Origin: an uncultured Clostridia bacterium
GTDB taxonomy: Bacteria; Bacillota; Clostridia; Oscillospirales; Ruminococcaceae
Direction: 5' to 3'
Length of the DNA stretch: 64,000 bases
Assembly: GCA_947625735.1 (NCBI GenBank)
Contig: CANQPL010000005.1
Coordinates: 53,717 to 117,716, forward strand
A program made the translations under genes and the position numbers. The first letter of the stretch is position 1, and every line of letters begins with the position of its first letter. The notes under the pieces are model-generated. The model ran no database searches and was not told where the DNA came from. It saw nothing but the letters and a program-made list of their open reading frames with translations. Of the stretch, positions 11,436 through 21,174 are shown one piece after another.

Positions 11436-12169
11436 ATCATTATCGCAAGCTCACAGAGCTGTAAAAAATATCCTGCAATATCCCCCGTTATACCTCCGAA
11501 TTTTTTGTATGAAAAAACACGGTAATATATAAATGCCGCCGCTCCTCCCGCAGCAGAGCAGACCCCCGTAAAATTGTCCGTACATATCATAGCCGCACAG
11601 GTCAGAGCAAGGAAAAATATCTCCACTGCTGCCGTTATATTTTTATCTGCGGGACGGGTAAAATTCTGTAACGATCCCTTATTCTTTGCAGACCTGAATG
11701 TTACCGCCGCAAGTCCGCTCCATGCCCTTGACTGCACAAAACCCAGTGAACAGATAAGCAGTGTTTTCCTGTCTGTTATCTGCAAAAATAAACCGTACTG
11801 TATAAGTATCAGCAGCACAAGATGAATTGCCGCAAATGCCCCTATATGGGGATCGCTCATTATTTCAAGCATTTTTTCTCTTTTTCCCATGCTTGCTTTT
11901 GCATCATGTACATCGCAGAATCCGTCAAGATGTATGCCCCCCGTAATAAGCACGGGAAGTGATACCGCCACTGCGGAAAAAAGACCGCTGCCTATCTCCA
12001 GCACTCCGCACAGATGATACCACAGCATAAGCGCTCCGCCGATAACAGCCCCTATAAGCGGGAAAAAGCACAGCGCATAGCGGCGGTTTTCCTCTGTCCA
12101 ATCAACTTGCGGCACGGGTATCCCCGAATACATCAGAAACGCAGAGAAAAACGATCTTATGATATGCAC
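11393..12169 (-). CDS. cobS: Adenosylcobinamide-GDP ribazoletransferase CobS
   Basis: SAFLMYSGIPVPQVDWTEENRRYALCFFPLIGAVIG; GGIHLDGFCDVHDAKAS; DPHIGAFA. Confidence 0.95.
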   Translation of the reverse strand: MHIIRSFFSAFLMYSGIPVPQVDWTEENRRYALCFFPLIGAVIGGALMLWYHLCGVLEIGSGLFSAVAVSLPVLITGGIHLDGFCDVHDAKASMGKREKMLEIMSDPHIGAFAAIHLVLLILIQYGLFLQITDRKTLLICSLGFVQSRAWSGLAAVTFRSAKNKGSLQNFTRPADKNITAAVEIFFLALTCAAMICTDNFTGVCSAAGGAAAFIYYRVFSYKKFGGITGDIAGYFLQLCELAIMMCAVFSERIGEVFL

Positions 12170-12684
12170 TGCAGCTTCTCCCCTTTCAGAATTACGGGTA
12201 TGCCGTAAACCGCTTCTATAACGCAGTCGGCTCTTTCGGAAAGTCTGCGGTTTATAAGTCCCATATTTTTTATATATTCCGCTGTTTCGGGCGGATAATC
12301 AATGCCGTCATCTCCCACCTGATTTGTAACTGCCACAAGTGTCACGGACATTTCAAGGAGCTTATCAATTCCCGACAGAATCTTATTTACAGGATCGCTG
12401 CAATGCGCCGAAAACATTTCATTTGCACACAGATTACAGATACATTCAAGCAGGACGGCGCATTTTTGGGGAAGAATAATTTTATCAATATCCGTATATT
12501 TTTCAATGGTAAAAAATCCTTTTCCCGCCCGCATTTTACGATGACGTTCAATTGCGGCAAGAGCCTCTTCGCAATATGGCTCCATAGTGGCAATATAATA
12601 TTTCGGCACAGGGCAGGAACCCAGTATCCTTTCTGCAATATGGGATTTGCCGTTTTTACTGCCGCCCGTTATAACTATCAACAA
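12157..12684 (-). CDS. cobU: Bifunctional adenosylcobinamide kinase / guanylyltransferase CobU
   Basis: MLIVITGGSKNGKSHIAERIL; YYIATMEPYCEEALAAIERHRKMR; VTNQVGDDG. Confidence 0.9.
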   Translation of the reverse strand: MLIVITGGSKNGKSHIAERILGSCPVPKYYIATMEPYCEEALAAIERHRKMRAGKGFFTIEKYTDIDKIILPQKCAVLLECICNLCANEMFSAHCSDPVNKILSGIDKLLEMSVTLVAVTNQVGDDGIDYPPETAEYIKNMGLINRRLSERADCVIEAVYGIPVILKGEKLQCIS

Positions 12685-13730
12685 TTAAAATCAACATACC
12701 TTTCCATGTTCATATCCTCAAAACGATGAGCATTATCGTACACCGAAAGTGCGCCGTCAAGGAGGGGCAGCAGCATTATACCGCCTGTTCCCTCACCGAG
12801 ATGCATTTCGGCTGTAATTATGGGCTTTAGTCCCATAAGGTCAAGTATCATTTTCCCCGCAGGCTCTTTTGAAACGTGGGAACAAAGAATATATTCTCCT
12901 GCAAGGGGAGCAAGCTGCACCGCAAGCGCCGCAGACACTGCCGAAATAAATCCGTCGATCACAATGGGAACACGGTAAACCGCTCCTCCCAGAAAAAGTC
13001 CCGTCATTCCCGCAATATCATACCCTCCCAGCTTTGCAAGCAGTTCAAGGGGTTCTGACCTGTCGGGCTTGTTTATTTCTATTGCACGGTTTATTGCATT
13101 GCACTTACGTCTGAGTCCCTCATCATCAAGACCCGCTCCCCTGCCCGTAACACTCTGCACAGGCAGGTCAAGCAGTACAGAGGCTATCGCCGAAGCCGTG
13201 GAGGTGTTCCCTATCCCCATTTCCCCCGAAACTATTATTTTATACCCATCCCCCTTCAGGTCACGCACAATATCCATTGCCGCAGACAGCGCCCTCTCTA
13301 CCTGTGAAACGCTCATTGCCCGACCTGCCGCAATATTTCCCGTACCGTCTGCTATTCTGCGGCTTATGAGCTTTTCGCACCGCACATCACTGCACATTCC
13401 CATATCAACTGCAAAAACGTCCGCATCAAATACCCGTGCAAGACAGTTTATGCTTGATGTTCCCTCTGCTATCGCCTTTGCCGCCGCAGCTGTAACACTG
13501 CTGTCAGACTGTGTAACGCCCTCGCAGACAATGCCGTTATCCGCACACATAATTACAGCGCATCTCTTGTCAAGGACTATGCTTTCACTTCCTGTTATGC
13601 CCGCAATTTTTATTATCTGCTCCTCCATAAGTCCAAGACCGTGAAGCGGTTTTGCAATGCTGTTCCATTTTTCCCCTGCCCGTTTTTCTGCACTGCGGTC
13701 AGGTGGCGTTATCCTGTTTAACCTGTTCAA
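12678..13730 (-). CDS. cobT: Nicotinate-nucleotide--dimethylbenzimidazole phosphoribosyltransferase CobT
   Basis: MCADNGIVCEGVTQS; GEMGIGNTSTASAIASVLL; TGRGAGLDDEGL; HLGEGTGGIMLLPLLD. Confidence 0.97.
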   Translation of the reverse strand: MNRLNRITPPDRSAEKRAGEKWNSIAKPLHGLGLMEEQIIKIAGITGSESIVLDKRCAVIMCADNGIVCEGVTQSDSSVTAAAAKAIAEGTSSINCLARVFDADVFAVDMGMCSDVRCEKLISRRIADGTGNIAAGRAMSVSQVERALSAAMDIVRDLKGDGYKIIVSGEMGIGNTSTASAIASVLLDLPVQSVTGRGAGLDDEGLRRKCNAINRAIEINKPDRSEPLELLAKLGGYDIAGMTGLFLGGAVYRVPIVIDGFISAVSAALAVQLAPLAGEYILCSHVSKEPAGKMILDLMGLKPIITAEMHLGEGTGGIMLLPLLDGALSVYDNAHRFEDMNMERYVDFNC

Positions 13731-13770
13731 TTTATCGCCTGCCTTTCGGATTTTTTATCATTCGGAAAAT

Positions 13771-13805
13771 AAAAAAAGTGCGCTTTTATCAAGGTAAAAG
13801 CGCAC
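13771..13805 (-). terminator. Intrinsic terminator between the B12 riboswitch and cobT (likely expression platform)
   Basis: On the minus strand GTGCGCTTTTACCTTGATAAAAGCGCAC followed by TTTTTTT. Confidence 0.85.
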
Positions 13806-13899
13806 GACAAAAAGACGCATACAATTGCTTCTTTTAAAAGCAACATATCCGTTCAAACGTACTGCCAATTACTCGTGACATTGAAATTACCGCCAAAAA

Positions 13900-14135
13900 G
13901 CATAATTTCGTGTACCGACAGCAGGCAGGTCTCCTGACTTAAATATCATCGCACAGAAAAAAGCCTTCCCGACTTTCGTCAGTGACTCTGAACCTGCAAA
14001 ATGCAGGTCATTTTCCGCACTCCATAATTACAGTAACGAGTTTGTACAGGATTTGCACCTGTTTCCCTTTTCACCGGATCGATTTTCGGCTGACACGAAA
14101 ATATCCGACACCTGTTGCCTTTATTCGGTTTTAAA
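13900..14135 (-). ncRNA. Cobalamin (B12) riboswitch
   Basis: Minus strand contains GGTGCAAATCCTGTAC, GAGTCACTG...GTCGGGAAGGC, and AAGTCAGGAGACCTGCCTG in B12-element order, directly upstream of the cob operon. Confidence 0.93.
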
Positions 14136-14149
14136 AGTTACTATGGGCT

Positions 14150-14178
14150 ATTATATCACAAAAAAATTTGTTTGTCAA
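14150..14178 (-). promoter_or_regulatory. Sigma-A promoter for the B12 riboswitch/cob operon
   Basis: Minus strand TTGACA-N17-TATAAT. Confidence 0.85.
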
Positions 14179-14278
14179 GCGGGTAACTCCGATTTTTTCA
14201 CGGTGCATACAGGAGGTATCAGAATCCGGGTTTTGTAACGGATATCCGTTTGCAGAAAGCTTACAGATATAAAAAATA

Positions 14279-14313
14279 CCGGAGAAGTTTAAATAAACTT
14301 CTCCGGCAGTTTT
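14279..14313 (-). terminator. Bidirectional intrinsic terminator
   Basis: CCGGAGAAGTTTAAATAAACTTCTCCGG with T/A tracts on both sides. Confidence 0.8.
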
Positions 14314-14319
14314 TTTACA

Positions 14320-15282
14320 TTAATATTCTTCTTCGCCCTCGCTGCTCTCATCTGTTTCGCTGTTTTCATCAGTTTCCGAGCCGTCCTCCGAAAACTCCTC
14401 TGCGGAAGTTTCTTCGGGGGGCGTATTTTCCACAGGCGTTCCTCCCCATGCACTGAGGATAGCACCCGCATAATTTATCTCGCTGTAATGCACGTTCCTT
14501 ACGGAATTTTCCACATCGGAGAAGTCCACAAAATAATTGTATACATGGTCATACCCCTCCGCCTCATCGGTATAGTAGTACCTGTATCCGTAAATGGAAT
14601 CGTTGGAAACGCTGCGCCTTATATAGTAGGGCTTCATTCCTATGGTCTTGTTCACGCTGCGTATGTTCATGCCGTACTCCAGAGAATCCTCTGTAAGCAT
14701 GGCTGCTTCCTTGCGTCCTTTCCAGTTGAGCTTTAACTGACTGAAATCATAATACTCCACATGGGTTATGATATCGTCCTCATCGGTGGTGAGCATAATT
14801 ACCCAGCGGGGCTGCTCTGAGCCGCTTACCTTGACAGTATCCTCCGACAGGCATATATAATCAAAATCCGCCATATTGTTGATAAGACCGTTTGTGCTGA
14901 GAGTCTGAAAATCCAGCTTTGTTTCCGCTGCGGCGTACTCCACATTTCTGCCGAGAGGTATTTTAAGTGCGGCATTGTAGCCCTTATTCGCTCCGATAAT
15001 GCTTGACAACCACACAATTAAAACTATTACCGCAATGACCCCCAGACATACAGCCCCGCCCTTTAACTTCTTTTTAAGCGCAGTCTTTTCCTCCGGAGTT
15101 TTTTTCTTTTTTACGGGCTTTTCTTTTTTGGGATTTTTTTGTTTTTCGGCTTTTTTTGTATTTTTAACCCGTCCCTTTTCGTCAATATTTTCAGGCAGCA
15201 CAGGAGATTCAAGCTCCGCACCGCATACCTCGCAGAAAATATTTCCGTCGGGACATTCACTTCCGCATTTTTTACAGATCAT
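14320..15282 (-). CDS. Zinc-ribbon-containing membrane protein
   Basis: MICKKCGSECPDGNIFCEVCGAELES zinc ribbon, Lys-rich linker, single TM helix VCLGVIAVIVLIVWLSS, acidic C-terminus. Confidence 0.75.
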   Translation of the reverse strand: MICKKCGSECPDGNIFCEVCGAELESPVLPENIDEKGRVKNTKKAEKQKNPKKEKPVKKKKTPEEKTALKKKLKGGAVCLGVIAVIVLIVWLSSIIGANKGYNAALKIPLGRNVEYAAAETKLDFQTLSTNGLINNMADFDYICLSEDTVKVSGSEQPRWVIMLTTDEDDIITHVEYYDFSQLKLNWKGRKEAAMLTEDSLEYGMNIRSVNKTIGMKPYYIRRSVSNDSIYGYRYYYTDEAEGYDHVYNYFVDFSDVENSVRNVHYSEINYAGAILSAWGGTPVENTPPEETSAEEFSEDGSETDENSETDESSEGEEEY

Positions 15283-15512
15283 GACATCTACCTTTCCTTT
15301 CAGAAGGAGCAGCAATCGTTTTTTCTTTCGTATATCTAATATAATAACATAAAACGGGAATTTTGTCAATTAATTTCGCAAATGATTTTTCATAATAAAA
15401 AAATTGCATTATTCCGTTTCAAAAATGTCATAATTTTCTGTCTTAAACGATTTTGTTCACGAATTTGTAGAAAAGATTTGCAAGTTATCAATAAAATTCT
15501 TGCAAAATACCC

Positions 15513-15541
15513 TTGACAAATTCCGACTTCGGTGTTACAAT
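15513..15541 (+). promoter_or_regulatory. Promoter of the glutamate synthase operon
   Basis: TTGACA-N17-TACAAT upstream of the 15589 start. Confidence 0.75.
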
Positions 15542-15588
15542 ATATTATACAAAAGCAATCGCAGTTTATTTTTAGGAGAGTGAGTATA

Positions 15589-16704
15589 ATGCTTTTAAAA
15601 GAGGGCGATATAAGAATACCGGCAGGCTGTGCAATTTCCGGATTCATCAGCCGTGACGGAAACCGCCTTTGCGGAGGGGACATCGTAAAGTCCATTTCCT
15701 ATATGCACGACCGCTCAAACGGTCTGGGCGGAGGATTTGCAGGCTACGGTATATACCCCGAGTATAAGGATTACTATGCCTTTCACGTTTTCTACAATTC
15801 AAACGATGCAAGAGAAAAGACTGAACGCTTTTTAGACCGTCATTTTGACGTGATAAACCTCAGCCGCATTCCCACGAAAAAAATACCTGCCATTACCAAT
15901 GAACCCCTTATCTGGCGGTATTTCGTAAACCCACTGCCCACAAAGATAGCCTCCAGTCAGCTTGACGAAAAGGAATTTGTGGTAAAGTGCGTTATCAGGA
16001 TAAATAACGACATTGACGGCGCATATGTGTTCTCGAGCGGCAAGAACATGGGCGTTTTCAAGGCTGTGGGCTTCCCCGAGGACGTGGGAGAATTTTACCG
16101 CCTTGACGAATATGAGGGCTACGCATGGACAGCCCACGGCAGATATCCTACCAACACTCCCGGCTGGTGGGGCGGCGCACACCCCTTTGCGCTTCTGGAC
16201 TATACTATAGTACATAACGGTGAAATATCCTCCTATGATGCGAACCGCCGCTTTATTGAAATGTTCGGATACAAATGTACTCTCCTTACCGATACAGAGG
16301 TAATAACCTATATTTTCGACTGGCTCCACCGCAAGCAGGGGCTTTCTCTCGAGGACATATCCTCTGTCATTGCAGCGCCTTTCTGGAGCGAGATAGAGGC
16401 TATGGAAAAGACCGACCCCGAAAGGGCTGCAAAGCTCAAATATTTTAGAAATGCCCTTTCAAGTCTGCTTATCACAGGACCTTTCTCCATTATCTTAGGC
16501 TACACCGGCGGCATCATGGCGCTCAACGACAGGCTCAAGCTGCGCTCTATGGTAGTTGCGGAAAAGGGCGACATGGTCTATATTTCCAGCGAGGAATGCG
16601 CCATAAGGGCTATCTGTCCTGATGCGGAAAATGTCCGCTCTCCAAAGGGCGGCGAGCCTGTTATTGCAGAACTTAACGAGGAGGGTAAACGCAAATGCCT
16701 GTAA
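15589..16704 (+). CDS. Glutamate synthase glutamine amidotransferase domain (class II, stand-alone, archaeal-type GltB domain 1)
   Basis: CAISGFISRDGNRLCGGDI...MHDRSNGLGGGFAGYGIYPEYKDYYAFHVFY; GRYPTNTPGWWGGAHPF; VHNGEISSYDANR. Confidence 0.92.
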   Translation: MLLKEGDIRIPAGCAISGFISRDGNRLCGGDIVKSISYMHDRSNGLGGGFAGYGIYPEYKDYYAFHVFYNSNDAREKTERFLDRHFDVINLSRIPTKKIPAITNEPLIWRYFVNPLPTKIASSQLDEKEFVVKCVIRINNDIDGAYVFSSGKNMGVFKAVGFPEDVGEFYRLDEYEGYAWTAHGRYPTNTPGWWGGAHPFALLDYTIVHNGEISSYDANRRFIEMFGYKCTLLTDTEVITYIFDWLHRKQGLSLEDISSVIAAPFWSEIEAMEKTDPERAAKLKYFRNALSSLLITGPFSIILGYTGGIMALNDRLKLRSMVVAEKGDMVYISSEECAIRAICPDAENVRSPKGGEPVIAELNEEGKRKCL

Positions 16705-18200
16705 ATTTCTTTCCTGCCGAATTTGATGTTGTCCGCAATACGGACAAATGTATAAAATGCCGTGCCTGTGAGCGTCAATGCTCCAACGAGGTGCATTTCT
16801 ACGATGCAGATTTTGATAAAATGCTTACCCGTGACGCTCAGTGCGTGGATTGTCAGAGATGCGTGTGCATCTGTCCTACGGGTGCGCTCAAAATTGTTCC
16901 CAATCCCAACGATTTCAGAAAAAGCCCCAATTACACTCATCAGCTTATGATAGAAAATTATCGTCAGGCGGGTACGGGTGCAGTGCTGCTTTCCTCTATG
17001 GGTACTCCCAAAGAATACCCCATTTACTGGGATAAGATACTTATAAACGCTTCTCAGGTAACAAACCCCTCTATCGACCCTCTGAGAGAGCCTATGGAAA
17101 CAAAGGTTTTTCTGGGCAAAAAGCCTGCGGGCATCAGGAAAAATCCGGACGGCTCGGTATGTACTAAAATTGATCCCTATCTGGAGCTTAGTACTCCTAT
17201 CATGTTCTCCGCCATGTCCTACGGCTCTATTTCAAAAAACGCCCACGAATCACTGGCAAGAGCAGCAGAGGAGCTGGGTATATACTATAATACGGGTGAG
17301 GGCGGTCTGCACAGGGATTTCTACCGCTACGGCGCAAATACCATAGTACAGGTGGCTTCGGGACGTTTCGGCGTGTTCAAGGACTATCTTGATACGGGCG
17401 CTGCTATCGAGATAAAAATGGGTCAGGGTGCAAAGCCCGGTATCGGCGGACATCTACCCGGTCAGAAAATAGGTGAGGACGTTTCAAGGACACGTATGAT
17501 ACCTATGGGAACAGATGCCATTTCCCCTGCTCCTCATCATGACATTTACTCCATAGAGGATCTAAGACAGCTTATCTTCTCCTTAAAAGAGGCTACAGAG
17601 TACACAAAGCCTGTTATCGTAAAAATAGCGGCAGTGCATAATGTGGCAGCCATTGCCTCGGGTATCGCACGTTCGGGTGCGGATATCATCGCAATAGACG
17701 GATTCAGAGGCGGTACGGGCGCTGCTCCCACAAGGATAAGGGATAATGTGGGAATACCCATTGAGCTTGCCCTTGCAGCTGTTGACCAGCGTCTCAGGGA
17801 CGAGGGTATAAGAAATGAAGTATCCATAGTTGCAGCAGGCTCGGTGCGCTGCTCCTCGGACGTGGTAAAAGCCATTGCACTGGGCGCAGATGCGGTCTAT
17901 ATCGCTACGCCTGCACTTCTTGCACTTGGCTGTCACCTTTGCAGGACCTGTCACAGCGGCAAGTGCAACTGGGGAATCGCCACACAGCGTCCGGATCTTG
18001 TAAAGCGTCTTAATCCCGAAGTAGGGTACAAGCGCCTTGTAAACCTTGTCCATGCGTGGGATCACGAGATCAAGGAGATCATGGGCGGCATGGGTATCAA
18101 CTCTGTAGAGGCTCTCAGAGGCAACCGCCTTATGCTCAGGGGCATAGGTCTTACACAGAAGGAGCTTGATATCTTAGGTATCCGTCATGCAGGCGAATAA
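16695..18200 (+). CDS. Glutamate synthase central/FMN domain with N-terminal ferredoxin domain (archaeal-type GltB)
   Basis: CIKCRACERQCSNEVH + CVDCQRCVCICPTGAL; MSYGSISKNAHESLARAAEELG; NTGEGGLHRDFYRYG; IDGFRGGTGAAP; CHLCRTCHSGKCNWGIATQ. Confidence 0.96.
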   Translation: MPVNFFPAEFDVVRNTDKCIKCRACERQCSNEVHFYDADFDKMLTRDAQCVDCQRCVCICPTGALKIVPNPNDFRKSPNYTHQLMIENYRQAGTGAVLLSSMGTPKEYPIYWDKILINASQVTNPSIDPLREPMETKVFLGKKPAGIRKNPDGSVCTKIDPYLELSTPIMFSAMSYGSISKNAHESLARAAEELGIYYNTGEGGLHRDFYRYGANTIVQVASGRFGVFKDYLDTGAAIEIKMGQGAKPGIGGHLPGQKIGEDVSRTRMIPMGTDAISPAPHHDIYSIEDLRQLIFSLKEATEYTKPVIVKIAAVHNVAAIASGIARSGADIIAIDGFRGGTGAAPTRIRDNVGIPIELALAAVDQRLRDEGIRNEVSIVAAGSVRCSSDVVKAIALGADAVYIATPALLALGCHLCRTCHSGKCNWGIATQRPDLVKRLNPEVGYKRLVNLVHAWDHEIKEIMGGMGINSVEALRGNRLMLRGIGLTQKELDILGIRHAGE

Positions 18201-18229
18201 TCAAACTTTGTTAAAGAGGAGTAAGTCTC

Positions 18230-18679
18230 ATGAAAAGAGTTTATGTAAATGAGGACTGGTGTCTGGGCTGCCATCTCTGCGAATTTTACTGTGCTTTCGC
18301 AAACAGCGGCGAGACGGATATGTCAAAGGCTTTCAAGCTGGGAAGAAACGCTGCTCCCCGAATCAGGATAGAGGAGGGCGACGGAATTAATTTTGCCGTT
18401 TCCTGCCGTCATTGTCAGGATCCCGCCTGTGTCAAGGGCTGTATTGCGGGAGCGTTGTCAATAAATAACGGTGTTATCGAGATAAATAAAGACAAGTGTG
18501 TGGGCTGTTACACCTGTGTACTGTCATGCCCCTACGGCTGTATCGTGATCGACCCGCAGAATGACGGCATGACTGTTACAAAATGTGAGCTTTGCACGAG
18601 AAATAATGCGGGAGAGCCTGCCTGTGCGGCAAACTGTCCTAACCGTGCCATTGTCTATGAGGAAAGGGGTGAGGCGTGA
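18230..18679 (+). CDS. 4Fe-4S dicluster ferredoxin
   Basis: CLGCHLCEFYC; CRHCQDPACVKGC; CVGCYTCVLSCPYGCI; CELCTRNNAGEPACAANCP. Confidence 0.93.
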   Translation: MKRVYVNEDWCLGCHLCEFYCAFANSGETDMSKAFKLGRNAAPRIRIEEGDGINFAVSCRHCQDPACVKGCIAGALSINNGVIEINKDKCVGCYTCVLSCPYGCIVIDPQNDGMTVTKCELCTRNNAGEPACAANCPNRAIVYEERGEA

Positions 18680-19923
18680 TGAAATATGTTATCATCGGAA
18701 ATTCCGCAGCGGGGATCGGTGCGGTACAGGGTATCAGGGAAGCGGATAAGGACGGACAGATAGTTATTATCTCCGATGAAAAATATCATACATATTCCCG
18801 TCCCCTTATCTCCTATCTGCTAAAGGGCAGAGTTACCGAGGAGAGCATGATCTACAGACCTCTCAGCTTTTATGAGGACAACAAGGTGGATACCATGCTT
18901 GGTATCAGAGCTGTTTCGGTGGACTCAGCCTCAAAAAATGTCCTTTTGGAGGACGGCAGCAAGGTAAGCTATGACAAGCTCCTTATTGCGGCAGGCTCAA
19001 AGCCCTTTGTGCCGCCTATGGAGGGACTTGACAATGTAAAGGATAAATTCTCCTTTATGAAGCTCGATGATGTAAAGGCTATTGAAAAAACCGTAAAGCA
19101 GGGCTCAAAGGTGCTTATTGTGGGCGCAGGGCTTATCGGACTTAAAGCAGCAGAAGCACTCGAGCATTACGGCGCACAGATGACTGTTATAGACCTTGCG
19201 GACAGGATACTGCCCTCTATTCTTGATAAGGAAGCCTCGGATATTATGCAGGCGCATATCGAGTCAAAGGGCGTGCGGTTCATTTTAGGTACAAGCGTAA
19301 AGAAATTCGGGGAAAATTCCGCAGAGCTTAACAACGGCGAAACAGTTGACTTTGATTTTGTTATACTGGCTGTGGGCGTTCGTCCGAATACAGAGCTTGC
19401 AGAGAGTGCGGGCGGAAGTGTGAACAGAGGCATTGAGACCGATACACGTCAGGCTGTAAAGGGCGTGACGGATATCTATGCGGCAGGAGACTGCACAAAG
19501 TCCTTTGACATATCCGCAGGAACGGAAAGGATACTTGCAATTCTTCCCAATGCCTTTATGCAGGGAAATGTTGCGGGCAGGAATATGGCGGGAAAGGAAA
19601 GCTATTATCTTAATGCTATCCCCATGAACGCTATCGGATTTTTCGGGCTGCATATCATAACTGCGGGCAGCTATGACGGCGAGGTCTACTGCGAAAAGGA
19701 CGGCAGCAATTATAAAAAGCTGTTTACCAAAGATAATTCCCTTAAAGGCTTTATCCTTATGGGAAATAAGATAGAACGTGCGGGCATTTACACCTCCATG
19801 ATAAAGGAGCATATCGCTCTTGATGAAACGGATTTTGAAATGCTCAAGAAAAACCCCATGCTTATGGCGTTTTCAAGGGCAAGAAGAAATGAAAAGCTGG
19901 CGGGAGGTGTTGGCAATGACTAA
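18676..19923 (+). CDS. NAD(P)/FAD-dependent oxidoreductase
   Basis: YVIIGNSAAGIGAVQGIRE; LIVGAGLIGLKAAEAL; IYAAGDCTKS. Confidence 0.94.
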   Translation: MMKYVIIGNSAAGIGAVQGIREADKDGQIVIISDEKYHTYSRPLISYLLKGRVTEESMIYRPLSFYEDNKVDTMLGIRAVSVDSASKNVLLEDGSKVSYDKLLIAAGSKPFVPPMEGLDNVKDKFSFMKLDDVKAIEKTVKQGSKVLIVGAGLIGLKAAEALEHYGAQMTVIDLADRILPSILDKEASDIMQAHIESKGVRFILGTSVKKFGENSAELNNGETVDFDFVILAVGVRPNTELAESAGGSVNRGIETDTRQAVKGVTDIYAAGDCTKSFDISAGTERILAILPNAFMQGNVAGRNMAGKESYYLNAIPMNAIGFFGLHIITAGSYDGEVYCEKDGSNYKKLFTKDNSLKGFILMGNKIERAGIYTSMIKEHIALDETDFEMLKKNPMLMAFSRARRNEKLAGGVGND

Positions 19924-20638
19924 GATAAATGCCGAAAATATGCACTTTAAAGCATTAAATCAGGCAATAAGGGACAGTGCTGACAGGGAAGTAACCGTAG
20001 AGGGCTGTCTGGGGCAGCGTTTTATCGGCAGCGGCTGTCTGCACAAGAGCATTTCGGTTTACGGTATACCCGGAAATGCTCTGGGGGCGTATCTTACGCA
20101 GTCGGATATAACCGTTTACGGAAATGCACAGGACGCACTGGGAGATACGATGAATGACGGAACTATTACCATTCACGGCAGCTGCGGCGATGCGCCGGGC
20201 TACGGCATGAGGGACGGGACGATACTTATAAAGGGAAATGCGGGCTATCGTGCGGGCATTCACATGAAGCAGTATATGAATAAGATACCCGTGCTTGTTA
20301 TCGGCGGCAGGGTAGGAGATTTTCTTGCAGAGTATCAGGCAGGCGGACGGATAATCGTTCTGGGACTGGGCTTTGAGGATACCTGTCCTGTGGGTTCATA
20401 CTGCGGAACGGGTATGCACGGCGGCGCAATATACATAAGGAGCGAAAAAGCCCCCCACGTCCCCGCACAGGTAAGCGTATCAGATGCAGATGATGAGGAC
20501 AAGGCGCAGATCGCAGAGGACGTAAGGAAATATACCGGTGCTTTCGGCGGAAATGCACAGGAAATACTCTCTGCTCACTTTTTCAAGCTCGTACCAAACT
20601 CCGCAAACCCCTACAAACAGCTCTATGTAAACAACTAA
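19916..20638 (+). CDS. Glutamate synthase GXGXG domain protein (GltB domain 3; start at ATG 19916)
   Basis: GNALGAYLTQSDITVYGNAQDALGDTMNDGTITIHGSCGDAPGYGMRDGTILIKGNAGYRAGIHMK right-handed beta-helix GXGXG pattern. Confidence 0.93.
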   Translation: MTKINAENMHFKALNQAIRDSADREVTVEGCLGQRFIGSGCLHKSISVYGIPGNALGAYLTQSDITVYGNAQDALGDTMNDGTITIHGSCGDAPGYGMRDGTILIKGNAGYRAGIHMKQYMNKIPVLVIGGRVGDFLAEYQAGGRIIVLGLGFEDTCPVGSYCGTGMHGGAIYIRSEKAPHVPAQVSVSDADDEDKAQIAEDVRKYTGAFGGNAQEILSAHFFKLVPNSANPYKQLYVNN

Positions 20639-20640
20639 CG

Positions 20641-21020
20641 GCATGATGCCGTCTGCAGGTCGTTGGTTTGTTGCGAAAAAAACTTTTAATTTGTAACTCG
20701 GTAACTTTAGATTGAAAAAATTTTTATATGACTTATGGGGCGGGCAGCATGATGCCGCTTTCAGGTCGTTGGTTTGTTGCGAAAAAAACTTTTAATTTGT
20801 AACTCGGTAACTTTAGCTTGCAAAAAATTTTTATATGACTTATGGGGGCGGGCGGAACCCGCTGCCGGGTCGTTGGTTTATTATGAAAAAAGCATTTAAT
20901 TAGTAACTCGGTAACTTTAGATTGAAAAAATTTTTATATGACTTATGAGGCGGGTGGAACCCGAAGCCACCTCGTTGGCTTATTATGAGATAAACATTTA
21001 ATTTTTAACTCGATAACTTT
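20641..21020. repeat. ~106-bp tandem repeat, about 4 degenerating copies
   Basis: Copies start near 20641, 20747, 20852 and 20956; each contains (G/C)TCGTTGGYTT...TTTAAT..GTAACTCGGTAACTTTAG.TTG.AAAAA.TTTTTATATGACTTATG. Confidence 0.9.
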
Positions 21021-21174
21021 CAATTACAGCAAAACCAAATCCCCCCGAACAAATCAAAATAACCGAAACAATTACGGCGTATTTCACCCTAAAAAATCCC
21101 AACATGGCAAAAAGAAATCAAAGCAAACCCCAAATAATGTGCCACCCTTAAAATCTACAGTAAATAAAAACATT

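Noticed and set aside
13069-13644. 191-aa ORF antisense to cobT
   Set aside because: Low-complexity shadow ORF; cobT on the opposite strand is clearly real.
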